Below, piece after piece: positions 11,601 to 26,131 of a DNA stretch of 64,000 nucleotides (position 1 is the first letter of the stretch; each line of letters opens with the position of its first letter). The position numbers were made by a program, and so were the translations under genes. Source of the DNA: Helopsaltes ochotensis. Its lineage: Eukaryota; Chordata; Aves; Passeriformes; Locustellidae. Below the pieces are notes generated by a model. It made no database searches, was not told the origin of the DNA, and worked only from the letters and a program-made list of their open reading frames with translations. The stretch is from contig VXBM01000237.1 in the NCBI GenBank assembly GCA_013400155.1, forward strand, positions 575,908-639,907, in the 5' to 3' direction.

Positions 11601-14600
11601 AAAATTTTACTTCTAATATCCAATCTGAACATCTCCTGGTACAACTTAAGGCCATTCATTCTATCATTTGGCAGCTGGCAGAAGAGACTGACCCCCACCT
11701 CACTACAGGCCTCCTTTCACGTAGTTGTAGAGAACAATGAGCCTCCTTTTCTTCAGGTTAAACAGCTGCTCTCTCAATTGATTCTCATAAAATTTGTACT
11801 TCAGCAGCTCTGTTGCCCTTCTCTGGACATGCTGCAGCACCTCAATATCCTCTTTTGAAATGAGACCCAGAACTGGACTCAAGGTGCAGCTTCACCAGTG
11901 CCAAGTACAGGGAAAAATTCACTGCCTGTGAATTCACATTTTCCAGGGAAAAATTCACCTGGGCAAAGCTTGCTCATGTTCAGATGCTGTTCACCAGCGC
12001 CTCTAAAAGTCCCTTTCTGCTGAGCAGCTCTCAAGCCACCCTTACCCAATCAATACTATTTTAAACTTGCTACAGTATTACACTGGGTTTTTTTTCTTTA
12101 AAAAAAGAGGCTATAAGAAAATAGCTTATTGAATTCTTCTGATAAATCAAGATTTCTCAACCTGCACTTCATTTGTAACATACTTTTCCATTGTGGAAGA
12201 AGATTTGCATCCATAGCTTACCCTTAAACCTTGGTCACCTGGTTCTCCAGCCTTCCCAGCAGGTCCAATATCTCCCTGGGATATCACAAGGAAAATCATT
12301 GGATTTTAAAGGACAATATTCATAATAAGGAGAGGGTTTACAGCTGATGGAGTGATCATGGCAGTAAAAGTATTTCCTAATGGTCCATTTCCTGTATCAC
12401 TGTCTGCTTGGCTAATGAACTAGATCTCTCTGATTTGCTTTTATAAAAATTTCAAAATTTAAACAGCATAAGAGAGAATAATTTCAACATTTACCTTTGT
12501 GCCTGGTTCCCCCTGCAGACCAGGTTCTCCTTGAGGGCCCGGAGGTCCCTGTATGGTACAAGAGCTACTGTTAAGTGATCACTAGTAATAATTTTGCCAC
12601 AACTGAATAGTACACTCAAAACTGAAGCAGAAGAATGGCATGAGACACTGAGAAAGATGAAGGTCTGAAAAATCAAATCAAGACAACATAGTTCTTTGTT
12701 CTTTCTAGAGCCAAACAGAAAAGAAAGGAGGGTATAGAAGGAGTTCAGGAAATACACTGTGGGTCAGGAAAATACTGAAGACTCAGCAGTACCACTAAGC
12801 CTGTACCTTTCACCATAGATTACTGCTGAGCAAGCATCTATCTTCTGTAAATCTCACTGACAACTTCATCTCTGTTTAGGCTTGGAGCCAAGTAGATACA
12901 GCCTGTGGACAGCTAAGCCCTTTTTGGAGGCCTCAGCCCTTAATGAGTTAATGGTACTGTTTTTGTAAAGTTTATATATAAACCTTTTCTTAATAGTCAG
13001 TCAGAATTCTGGATTTTGGGTGACTGAGGAAGAGTCAGTTAGTTTTCTTTGAATAAGCTAAATCCCTAGTGTCCTAAGTGAGCTCATCCCTCAGGTACTT
13101 CATTACAAATGTGGCTAATACATTCTGTTACAGTTCTCTCAATGAAATATTAAAAACAAAGTAGAAAACAGAAGCAGAAGTTAGCAAGAAGGCTGTCTAC
13201 AGCTGCTTTCCTTTGTCTTTTCCTTTTCTAATTTGAAAGAACATATGATTAATAGTGTTTTACTGCCAAACTGCAAGGAGAACAGAGCTTCCAAAAAAAA
13301 ATTGTTTGCTCAATTAAACATTCACCTTCTATGACAAATGTCATGACTGTGTATTCAAAGACAGTGCTTACAACAGAACTAGCTAGATATTTTAGTCATT
13401 TTTGGTAACATCTTTAAGTAAGAGTCTCTCAGCAGCTCATGATATTTAAGTCAGCTGCAGGCAATAAAAAAATTTTTATAAACATATTATCCAGGCTTAG
13501 TCAGTTGTTTGAGTATTTGCAATTGCTATATAAGTGATTAAAATCTCACCTCAAAACCCATTTCTCCAATAGAACCAGCATCCCCCGATTTTCCTCTTGG
13601 ACCCTGGCATTAAACAAAATTTTGGATGCATCATTCAATTAACATTAAATTACATTGTAGAGTGTTCAATTTGTCTCTTCACAACTCTTCCAACTGGAAT
13701 AAAGAAATGTATTTCATTGTCTTTCCTCCTGAATCCAGCAGTGTATCCAAGTCCCATGATGGCATACAGTACCAACCTTGACACAGTGAAATAACAGATC
13801 TCAAATAATAGCACAGATGTCTTTTCTTTGAAACCAAAAATAAATTATTATCTGAACTAAGCTCTTCTCTTGACTAGCTGAGACTTTGTTTAATTAAGGT
13901 TTGTTAGACTGTCTGGTTTGCTTTGTGGAAAAGCCTACAGTCTGGTATGGAATTAACTGAAAACAACTACTTCACCATGGATTTAGCAGCATTTGTGCAG
14001 AACAGTCACTGAGGCGTGGTACACTAAAGGCTGGAGGCTTCTTAGTAATATTAATAACTATACCATAAGCATTTTATTATAAGCCTTACATGTAAGTAGT
14101 AAATTTACTGCAGTAACACCCAGGGATCATTTCCCCAGGTGGCATGTTCAAATTCTCTGCACATGTAAGATCTCACAGAGCAGGAGTTGTGTGCTGGGGA
14201 GTAGAAGTTGCCTGTAACAACTTACAGCAAATTCTGTAGCCACTGTGAATGTACATCAAGACAAATCAGCCCTCTGCATGTAATCAATCTTTGAACTTCA
14301 AGAAATCTCATATCTACTTACCCTTTGGGACTCATCTGCATGTAAACACATTCTAAATTCAAAACATTTTCTTGATTTACCATTCTCACGTAAAAGAAAG
14401 ATGCTGCTTCTCTCTATGACAGAAGCCTTTTAAACAAATATTTACTCTATTTGGTTTCACTTCCTCTTACAGACCGTGCATATGGTTTTGCTCCTCCTGA
14501 TCGCCTGGCAATGACAATGTGAATATTCTCTTCCCTTGTAACAACGATGTAAATTTCATATTACTGACAGAATTCTCGCAGATGCATATATCTGACCTTT

Positions 14601-17600
14601 TATCTTTGTTTAAATATGATCAACTAAAACCGCAGTTACCTCCTTTTGAGAATTACTTCATCCTAAATTAAATTCATTGATTTTCATTTGCAGCAACTCC
14701 ATTAAATTCCATTAGGCAAGTGTCACAAAGCTTCAGCTTGCTTCACAAGTCCAGTATTTCTTCATATTGCCATGGAGATAAGGCTGCTGGATTGGTAACG
14801 CATCTTTCTCCCAAGACTTTCAGAAGCCAAAAATTGGTAGTGGTATGGGGACTCCTTTTAACCATTAACTTGTAAAGGATTTTACTGAAATGTCTGACAG
14901 ATAAAGTTTGAGTGTAATTTAGATCAATCCCGTTAATACCAATAGTTCTAATTGCTTACACTTCTTTGCTCCTCCACCAACAATTAGGGTTTTTCTGCTC
15001 TGTGTAGAACTAGTGACAGGGCCAGAAAACCTCTGCAGCTGGCTTTCACATAGTGACCAGCTGACAAGCTGCTTGGATAGGCAGCTAAAAAAAGAGCCAC
15101 GCGTTTTATTGTGCAACATCTTCTGTCATTTTATCACTTCTTTCTAGCTCCAAAGACCATTTTCTGAAAACATTTTACTCTTTCACTGCTTGATAGAAAA
15201 GATATCCTGTTCACATGAAAAGTTTTTCTTCTGACAGTGAATATGTAGTTTCTATGATGATGAGCTCAGCAGAAATGTAGGCTGCTCAAGTGCAGACCAC
15301 TTAGATTAGGTAAGGTAGATAGGCATGCTATTGATTTAAAAGTTCAGACTTGGCCAGAAAATGGCAGGAATTTGACACATAAACTTTTCATTGTAAGGCT
15401 CTCAGATGTTGCAACATGAAGATAAGATATAATAAATGAAAGACATTAAGTAACAGGAATCCAGTGATAACTATTGGAAAAACACATTTTCTGTGAAATA
15501 TTTTGCCATTTCTACAGGTTGGCAGTTTACGTTACGTATGCAATTTTATCCCAAAGAAAAATTTTTGGTGGTTTTCTAGCCCTCAAACTGTGCAATTACT
15601 TTCTGTAAGCATGTCAGTGGATTAGTAGAAATATACAAAATACTAAATACTAATAATACTAAAAATAATATCATTTTTATCAACACTTCACTTACCAGAT
15701 TTAAATTAACTATGTGCAATTTACTGTGAAAAATTTCTTTCCAGAAGCAATGTAAACACACAATTTGACAACTCTATTAGATTTCTGAACCAAAAAATGG
15801 GAGCCTTCTCCCAAACCCCACTAAGACTGCATGCATTCTTTCACTTTATTTATACAACTTGATCTACTCCCAGAGATGTTGCTGCAATGCTATTCCTGTC
15901 ACAGCTATATCTTGCAGTATATTGCATATATTTGCTGCAGATTGTGTGTGATCTTCTGTAACAATATTAGCCATGAAAGTGAGCAGGGCTTTGACATAGT
16001 AACAAGAATCCATCCAGCAGAGGAATGTCTGAGGTTTATTACGGCAGTTTCTTCTTGAAAATTTAACCTGCCAAATAGTTGTGGTCCCTGTGTTCCTGAA
16101 CAACGATCCTAATATTTGCTTAAAAAGCACCACTAAAGTATTGTCACATACATTTACGTAATACATAACAGAGGTATCTACTTCAATGTGGTGTAAAGCC
16201 ACATTATATTGTGGCCTGTGTTCTACTGTGCTCTCTTATCTTGTGCACCCCTTACTACAGAGCTTCCCAACAAGATTAATAGGCCTCCTCATGAACAAGT
16301 TACACTAAACAAGGGAGGCAGACTCCAGCTCTGCAGTTTTGGAACAATCACTCCACAATTCCTACCTAACCACAGCTGGCAATAGTGGATCTTAGTGAAA
16401 CGGAGCTTGAGTTGTCAGGGAGCTTGTATAATACATGGAAAAACTTTGAAGCAGGCATAAGGATCAACTTACTGGCTCTCCCATTGGTCCCCTGTCTCCT
16501 GTGGTTCCTGGAGGCCCAAGCAAACCCTGGAAGATTAAAATAAAGTAAAAAATCATTGGAAAGAAGCTCCTTCATATTCTGAGAACACTTCCCTCTCTTT
16601 TTGTCCACACAGTGGCTAACACAGAAACACCCAAAAAATACGTGCAGCCTTTGTTTTCTGGTTGATATGCACTAACATATCACCAGCTTCTCCAGCAGGT
16701 GAGGGAGTCCTGAATTAGTGCCCCCTTAGTTCATACAAATGCATCTTAGCTAAACCACCATTTACCAGTTCCTCGTCATTCTCCTTAGAACCATGTGCTG
16801 CTTGTATGTCCAAACTGTTCTACAAGCTGTATTTTAGATAATCAGTAAGGTTCACAGCACACTTTCCTCTCTGCTCAACCTTTCTCATAGCATTTCTATC
16901 TCACACTGTCTTCTAGAAACTGTAGCTGTAGGAGTAATAGATCAGTATCCAGTACTTTGCAATAAATGTGCTATCACACATCATTTCAGCCTGATGTGGT
17001 TTCGCTTCATTCGTTTCTGTGTATATAAATACATCTAAAAGTTCTAGTGAATGAAGAGGAAATGAAAACCCCTTGTGCCAAAGGTGAGAGGCAACAAGCT
17101 CCTATATCTGAGCAGAAAGGGCATGAGCAGTATGGTGACAACCAACATTTTAAGTTTCAACTGCAGAAGAAAATCACCACCATTACTGCTTTGTTTGTGT
17201 TTTCCTGCTTCCTTGTTGAAAATCCAGTACAATTTGGACTGACTGATAATAACCTGTTTTGTAAAAAAAAGCCTCAAATAGAATACATTAGATTTCCATT
17301 CAAAAAAACACCAAAAGAAGGAATTTTCTCCTATACATTATATATATTTAACACATTTCTACATTTATCCCTACACTATACACATCTACCCCAAAATCTA
17401 TCAAAGAATTATTGTTCTATGTCACAAAGATTTTCATCCTTAAAACTGCACTTCTGTCCCTGGTTCTTTGTATGAATAAATGCAAACTATCAGAGTTTTC
17501 CAGCTGCTCTAAACTAGATAAACTTCCTCATACCCAAGTATCAAATAAAGTATGAGATTTTCTGGAATTTTTTGTGGTAGAAGTACCAATAAATTTCATA

Positions 17601-20600
17601 CTCACAAGTGCACCCTGATCTCCTCTTTCTCCTGGATTTCCAGCTTTACCCTGGTTACAGAGAAATATAAAAAGACAATGCTGGCTTCAACTGATTTCCA
17701 AACACAGCTCAGAAATCAAAGTTACTGTGTTAAAGCTTACTACAAAGACTGGCTCCAATACTTACAATGAGCCCAGGAACTCCCTTCTTTCCTGGATCAC
17801 CTCTTTCTCCCTGATAAATAACAAACAATGTGTAAATTCTACATGCATTTGCTTGACAAACTGCATTCAGTTACTGTGAGTTTAAATGCTGGGTAACTAC
17901 AGAAAGTGCAGATTCATGCTTAGATGTGCTCAAAGTACCTGGAAAAGGCAGAAATTTGCAAATCTCTTGGATTAAATGGAATCTCTGGCTTCTGCCATGA
18001 TGGGCTGGGTTTTTTTGTTTGTTTTCTTTTATCTGTTATGGTCTACGTCAGTGTTCTACAGCAATGCAAATACTCACCTTAATACCTTCTGAGCAATGCA
18101 AACACTCACCTTAATACCTTCTGTTCCCAGCTCTCCTGGAGGACCATCGAGACCTCTTGGCCCCTGAATATTGAACAAGTGATTTGGAATACTAATTATG
18201 CATTATTTTTGGTTGTCATTAAGGAGATCTTACATAAGCTTTAAGCGAGGGGAAACATTTTGTTAGCATGAAAACCAGTTTTCATTGTGTGTCGAGTGTG
18301 AAATAAAGCTTCAAAGAATAAGTTTCTGGTTTGCTGAATTATGAATTTAAAAAGGAAGATTTTTTTGAAAAGTATGTAAACAAAACATTCAGTGTCTCTG
18401 TTGAAGCCAGATGGCAGGCTGATATTTTCTGCTCTTTTTTCGTCCACCTTGTACTCATGCAACAGACATGTACTTAGAGGGATTTAGATGATCACTGTAT
18501 ATACTGAGTGCTTGCTTTTGAGCACATTATAAGATGCATATGCAAAAATTAATCTTGCTAGTTGGACTCTAAAAAAGCAAATAAAGTTCTTCCACTAGTA
18601 AACCAATTTGAGGCAAGATTAGAAGCAATTTATAATTTTGAACTATTGTGCTCTATTGTTAGACTAAAATGTTTTTGTAATTTGGTTTTTATAAGCAATA
18701 GATGAACAAAGTTAATCTGTAATATTACTGTAGCATAATATAGCAAATATCTATTGCCAAAACATTCAGAGGTTTTTTTTATTTTTTGGAAATCTAAATC
18801 CATTAGCTTAAAAGCAAATGAAAAATCTTTAAATAGGTCATGAGCAAAATGGAAAAGAATATTTTATCCATTCAGACTTAGGAGATTATTTTCATAATTC
18901 TAAAAGTCATGACTGTTTAGGTATGGAACATTAAATTAAAACCAGTTAATAATAACTTTAAACTAATGACCACTTCAAAGGAAGAACTAGATAAGTATCA
19001 AGACAGGCTCTTTACAGCAGTATGCTTTGTGAGGATGAGACATAACAGCTTTCCTGGTGGCATTTGTGCTGGGCTGGCATCAGAGGAGTTTGTACAGTAC
19101 CGTGGCAGTGCCTAGAGGAAAACAATCTCCATTTCTATGGTGAATTTCTGAGTTGTAGAGAACCTTACATTTTGGGTCATGATTTATAGTGAAGGGCATC
19201 CAATCATGACTGATTTTCAATAATAAGACTGTTCTAAATGATAATAGTAGGGGCTTGTAAAATTACTTTGTTGGAAGCACATCTGAGTTTAGTTTACTTT
19301 CCCTGCAAAAATATCTGTGACTTCCATATCTCTCTTGAATATTCTGAGAAAAAACATACCGGAATTTGTTCTTTCTGACTTGGACTTACTGATCCATATC
19401 AAAACCTCTCTTGGAACATGTGGTGAGCACCCATCCACTTTTCTCTGGAGCAAAAGTGAAAATGGCTGACTGGTAACTCAGGAACAGTGTGTGTCCAGAA
19501 TCATTTAGGCTTTTCTCCTGAAATGAAAACCTCTCAGGAACAGGCCTTTCCTGTGAGCTGAAATATAACTATATAGCCTGGCAAAGCCAGAAAAATCCCA
19601 TGAGAACTCATCTATCATAATTTCAGCACTGCTACTTCTAGCCAGCACAAAGGAGCACAGAAACCATAGGAAAAGGAAAAAGGGCAGGCAGGGAGAGCTC
19701 TGTGAAATATACTCTGTAGTTTGGGACAGAGCTTTTGTGAGGCAATCCTTGGGCTAGTCTGGACATCTTTTTTGTTTTGGTGTAAGCCAGGACTGAGAAA
19801 TTACATGCATTTTTTTGAGCTAGAGAAGAAAAGAGGCTACAGAAGATGACACTGACTGACCTGCCACAGGGAACTCAATGTGAAAGGTCTCAAACCAAAC
19901 AATATTGAAGTCTATGGAAAAAAATCTGTGACTTCAATGTGCTCAGAGATTAGAAACAAAACACTAGTGGTATTTTCAAAGGTGAAGGAGGCTTTTATAA
20001 AAACATTTATATTGGGACTCATGTTAAGACTGTAATTGGGTAACTCAATTGTTGAATTACTATATAGCCTAATTCAAAAGGAAGCTAAACATCTTGTTCA
20101 AATTAATTTCAGGTTACTGCTCTTCACTTTTTTCTGTAACTGCTGTCTATAGCACACACAAAATCGGTGGTGATGAAAATTCAAGGCAAATTTAGCAGGT
20201 TTATTGTCCCGTGATATGAAATGTCTCAAAGAACAGGAGAAGTGACAAGAAGAAACTGAGATGGAGGGAGGACAGGTCATTCAGCTGTGGCGGTAGAAGG
20301 GACAGAAGCTCAAGGAAGACCTATGGAGGAACCACCTATGGCAACACAAGGAAGGGGGAAACTGAGAGCATTAAAGTTAAGCAATTGCAAGATAGTTTTA
20401 GATTTTCTCAGACTTTTTAGATATGTGACCTGTCATTTCTCTTTGTGCATTCTCCACAGGGCTCAGCAGAGGATAGAATCTCAAGATAAAATATTCAAAG
20501 AAAAAAAAGGATATGTTTTCATTTTACAGATTTATATAATAAGGAAATGTCTTTCTAGGTTTTATCTTCTATCATTAGGAATTACCAGATAAAGTCTTTC

Positions 20601-23600
20601 AACACTTCTGACACAACTTTAATCATAAAGAGGACCATAGCTTGCAGTTTGAGAAACAGGCCTGTCAGGAGACTGCACAAGATTCCTAGTCTGTGTTATG
20701 CACATAACACACCAAAACTTTTCTGGCATTTACACAGATCTCTATTTCAATGGAATTCACCTTGGCAGCACATGACAACTGATCACTAAGAGGTAAGTGA
20801 AAAAATCTACCATTTAAAACAACCACCTTCTACTCTATGACTTGGAATTGAAAACAACGTAACAGACAGCAACATGATCCTCTGGGCCATGCCTTCCTTT
20901 AGCCAACCACGGCACAAAGGGCAGGAATCCAACGGAAAGGCAATTTAATATCCCGACAAAAGCACATAATAACATTCCTATAAATAGTATGGTGTGACTC
21001 CTTATTGGCACAGATGAATTGGATTGTACAATTTCTTACTATAGCTATTACAGAATGAGAGATATACTTGATTTGCCTGCTGTTATTTCAATTAGGTTTC
21101 AACAGAGCTGGGGAGTGAGGCTGCCAAACGATTGCTACTACTTTTTTCTTTGGCATGGGTTCAGTTTTGTTTCTAAAATGGAACATTTTTCATTGAAAAC
21201 TCTAGGATGATAATCTCAGAAAAAGTTCATCTAAGAAGGTAAAAAGCACAAATTAACTATTTTTATTCTTTCATGTCCTGTCTCTCAAATACCAGAAGAG
21301 CAAAAATAACACAAACACAATATATAGCTAGTTCTCTTTTTTGGTGGTTGACATGTAAGAATATTAGAAAATGTCATCAATTTCATCTCACTTCTTTCAA
21401 ACAACTAAGAGAGATAAACACATTCACCTATCCATGTACCACCAAGCACACTGGACTTGTTTCACAAGTGCACACAATTTGCTACGTTCCATATTCCCTG
21501 CTGTGAGAAGTATGAAAGATATCACTCATTAAAACTAAGCACAGATGTCCTCAGGCAAGTGAGGTTCTTCATGCCAGTACAGATACCACTAAACCAAGGA
21601 CAACCCTACTGCCTGCTAAAGACATAAACTGCTGCTGCCTGACCCCAAATTTACAGCAGTTTGCTGTGCTATTTATCTGCATTTTCAAGTCTAAATTTCA
21701 TGATCTGCATTCCAGGAAAGTAAAAGCAGAAAAATTACTTCTTTTGAGCTTTAAAACACCAGATGCCAAGCTGAAGAATACTAAATGCTAAGAATTTTAG
21801 CAGCTGTTGGGAATTTTGCTTAGGTCTCACTTATGAAATGAATTTAATGATACAGAATCTCTTCTTCTCAAACTAGAAGTTACAATTGTATTAGTCCAAG
21901 ATTATGGTATGAACTGAAAGTAGAACAGTCTCTGACACTGTGGTTTACTTCACACATTAGCAAACAAAGACAACGAAAGATCACATAACAACGATTTCAT
22001 GGCTGCTTACACTGCCAAGGCTTCCAGACTAATGTATTTCTTCTGGTCATGGAAAGAAATTCTTTCTCCCACATATTGATACTCTCACCCTCAGTGTTAT
22101 TCTGCCATTGAAGTATCTACAAAATGGTGCTCTCCCTCTGTGTTTTCATGAGATTAACACTAAAAAATAAAGTGTAATAAATGTTCCATATGATTCAGCC
22201 AAGTGCATCAAGTCTCAGGCATGAGCTGAGGATGCCCTGTGCTAGTGCTGTGCTCAGTGGCATATTCCCCAAAGTCCCCCAAGAGTGAGTTCTAGACTTC
22301 TAGACAGCCTGCCTTCAGCTGGCCAGAACTCCTGGGTGTACTGGAGAGTGAACAGCTGGATACTCTCAGACAGAAGTAAGCTGCTGGGTAATTTTGGATG
22401 CAAAACCATTGCTGAAAGGTTCAGAATTTATGAAGTGAAGGAATTCTATTCTGTGACAGTGCACAAGTAGAGGGTCAGTGCTTCTAAGACTTCCCACATA
22501 TTCCAGCTGTGAAGACAGGATACGCTCTTGTTTCCATACACAATGAAGGGAAATTTCCATATGCTTCCATTTAACTTCTGTATCTAACTGTGGTATGCGT
22601 TTTCTGAGGCCTTCCACACAGAGCTCAGGGTTCAGACACTTCTCTTTCTGATGACAAGCCCCAGGTTTCAGGGCACCTCACATATTTTACTTATGTGAGA
22701 TTCCATTTTTGGTCTGATATTTTGATCCTGAGAGCAGATAAAATTCTCAGTGGCTTCAGTGGGAGGTTGTTCTCAGAGCCTGAGGACCTGGGTCTGTTCT
22801 GAGACCCTCTTTCATGAGATGTTCCCAGTCATGTTGGGTAGAGGCAAAGGCATAAACCACAATTCCACAATGGAACTTTAACACAGCTTGGAATATTTGG
22901 GATTTATTTTGAGTGATCTTTAATTATAAGCACTGCACTCCATGATGTGCTGCCAAAATCATAGAGACATGTTTATCAGGAGTAAATGGAGCTGTAGACA
23001 CACTGTTCCAGCCACTGGTATGAGCTGTACAAGTCTCTTAGGAATCCTGGATTGCTGTCAAACTGGTAGGTAAGGTGAGAGATGCTTCACTAATGTGGGC
23101 TTTGGATTACTGTTTTGTATAGACTGAAAAAATGGTTTCCATTTCCCTGATAAAAGTGAAATGGAAATGACAATTTAACAAGTAGACGTTCAAGATTCTA
23201 GCACACAGTATGTTCTGATTACACTTCTTCCTCCCTCAAAACTGCATTTTAGAGATTTTGATTGTATTTCCAAAGCACTAAATGCAGGTAGAAAAATAGT
23301 CCTTAAAACCTTGAAATACTCCAGTGGTAGTATTTCACCACTGACAACTTTTGCATGTTTACGTGTACAGAAAACAGTCAAGTGGTCATCTTGGTTCTAG
23401 TTTTGCTCTCAGCTGAAACCAGTGACAAAGCTCATTTCACTGTGAGGAGAAATGAAGATTCATATTGTTTCCTACATGGAAAGACAAATATAATCTATCT
23501 GATTTCCATACAAATAGTTGAGTCCAGAGGACAAAGGGAGCAGCTGTAAATGGGTTATATTTCAGATTCATATTTGCAACACACTACCCTCTGCTCTAAG

Positions 23601-26067
23601 TAACATGAAGGAGCAATAGTACTTACTCTTCTTCCCTTAGGTCCCTGTGGCCCTGATGGTCCTCGAGCCCCTGAAGGTCCCTACATGGCAAACAAACTTA
23701 TTATTCATTGTCTTCTAAATACAGATTCCTGAAAGTTGCAAGGCTTATGCACCTTCAGCAACAATCAATGCAAGAAATGCAAATCAATCACTCACAGTTC
23801 AAATTCAATTAATCCTGTTTGTACAATTTATGTAGAAAAATCTAATTAACAGACTCTATGTAACATTATTTTTACAAAACCCTGATGTTTACTTCTGCCT
23901 ATTATCCCAAAAATTTTGGAAGATACTTGTATTTCAGCAACATTATGTTAAAAAGCATTAATATTTTTTGATAAAAGGTTTGGGTTTTATCTGTATTGAA
24001 GACCCATGGTAGACAGATTATAACAATTATACAAAGCAGATTAGAATATAATTTTTTTTATTAACAATGAAGCTAAACACATAATGCATATATTTAAACT
24101 ATATTAGGCACCAATGAATTTTAAAAACATTATGCAGTTATTAACCATCCTTGCAAAATTCTATTTCCCTGCTTGTCTCAACTAAGTGATTTTTAAATGG
24201 ACAAGTAAATCATATAATTACTTTTCCTGCCTCTCAGAGATCATCCTGGCAAAGAGCAAGTGAATAGATTCTTTCTGGATGGGTACATTTTCATGACAGC
24301 TTTACAGATTGCAGCACAAACTAGAAACTATTCTTACCTTCAGCAAAGCAAAAAGACAGTTTGAAAAATAGTTCATTTTATGTCAAACTAAAGCATCCCC
24401 CTATACTTACAGGTAATCCTTCTGGCCCCACAGGTCCAGGGCCTCCTGGAGGTCCTGGATAGCCCTAGAATTAAAATAAACATAGAAAAGACAGAACAGT
24501 TTTATCTAAATTGTTATTACAGCAACAGTAATAAATCCAGTTACTTACCTGAATAACTGGCAGTAAGATAATAAAATATTTATTTTGCAAAATTTGTTCC
24601 CAAAATTTTATTTAAAAGCAAAATGCTTAATTTGGTCTATATCTTAGTAACCATTAAAGCAGCCTAGGAAGCTTTCCCACACACAGGCACTAGCTGGGAG
24701 AGATGCACTGAAACAAAAGATGCTGAGTTCTAAATGAATTTCAAACTCAAGAAGGCTGTGACAATGGGAACAGAAAGTAGACACATCCTGATGTGGGCAG
24801 ACTCGGCAAAGAATACCAGTGCCAAGAATAGCTCTTGTCTGAGGACTGCAATGACTGACTACTGGGAAGGGTTCTCTCTGCTATGACTTAGGTGGATTTA
24901 CCTACAGCAATAAGCACCAATAATAGTCCAAGAAAAGTAGCAAATAAAACTGGATACTATATTAATAAATCCTTGTTTATTAATCTCCCGAATAAGAATT
25001 TTTTCATGGATCAAAAGCAGCTGGTCAAAGGTAAATCTAGATTAGAGGGATTTAATGAAGGACAGAAAGCTTCAAAAATCATTGGCTCTGCATGAATCAT
25101 TTAGTTGGTGTGCAGTCTCAGGGTACTTGATCTCTTCCTTGATGCCCAAAGAGTAATTACTGCAAACACATAATATGCTTGTCCATGGCAAGAACACCAC
25201 CCACTGCACCACTCTGGGCCCACATCTGCAATTTCTGTGCAATGCCATGGAGATTTCAGCCCTGCCAACCACACCAGTGTCAGAGGGAGCAGGATGCAGC
25301 ACCTACAACACTGCACATAAACTCCCCGTCATCTCCTTGCAGTTAAACCTTTAAGTGCTCTCTGTACACTCTGGAGCTTTCACAGTGCTCGCAAGCAAAC
25401 ACACAACAAAGCCTCAAGCATGTTTTCTCGAGAACTTGAACAAGAGCATGGCCATGGGCACAGGTGTACAGTCTTTCACTGCTGTACCCCAACACACCTC
25501 CATGGCATGGCCTCCGGGCTGCAGGAAGTGCTGTGTCCTGCTTTAGGACAAGTGGCCTTGTCAGGAAGCCAGTCCTCCCACAAGAGCGGCACCCAGGAGC
25601 TGTTTGGGAAGTGCTGGGCAGTAGAATTAGAGGTGATGCTCGTCACTAGTCTCTCTGCTAGAATAACTTGGGTAACCCCAGTTTACACAGGAAATGGTAA
25701 TTTTACTTTCCCTTCTTTTAATTTATTAAGGCTGCGTAGAGCCATTTTTCAAAAATGCAGTTGCTCTGCTGCTTCGTTCAGCAAATCACTTTGCAATCTC
25801 ACTGCTACAGAGGGGATAAAGCTATAAAATAGGTAAAAAATAAAACTTCGTAGGAACTATGCATCATAAATACTATTCTTCCATAAGGTCTGCACAGCCA
25901 GAAGGGTGAGAACTTACTACTGTTTTGGAGACTAAAATGCCTTTATAAGTAACATAATTGTGGATTCTACATTACTTGTAACTTACCATGACACCTTTTT
26001 CTCCAGGAGGACCTACAGGTCCTGGACTGCCTCGTTCTCCCTTTATCAACAACAACAACAACAACAA

Positions 26068-26131
<64 letters not shown>

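Noticed and set aside
11474..11858. Frames on both strands of 74 and 86 codons
   Set aside because: They fall within the CR1 copy.
15864..16202. 112-codon minus-strand frame inside an intron
   Set aside because: No Gly-X-Y, no known motif, and a length compatible with chance.
17047..17475. 142-codon plus-strand open frame, the longest in the window
   Set aside because: In DNA of this AT content a rough estimate gives a few tenths of such a frame expected by chance over six frames of 64 kb. It has no recognisable domain and is antisense within an intron.
25420..25827. 135-codon plus-strand frame with several overlapping frames
   Set aside because: Lies in a GC-richer patch where stops are rarer. 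No family resemblance and no splice context.
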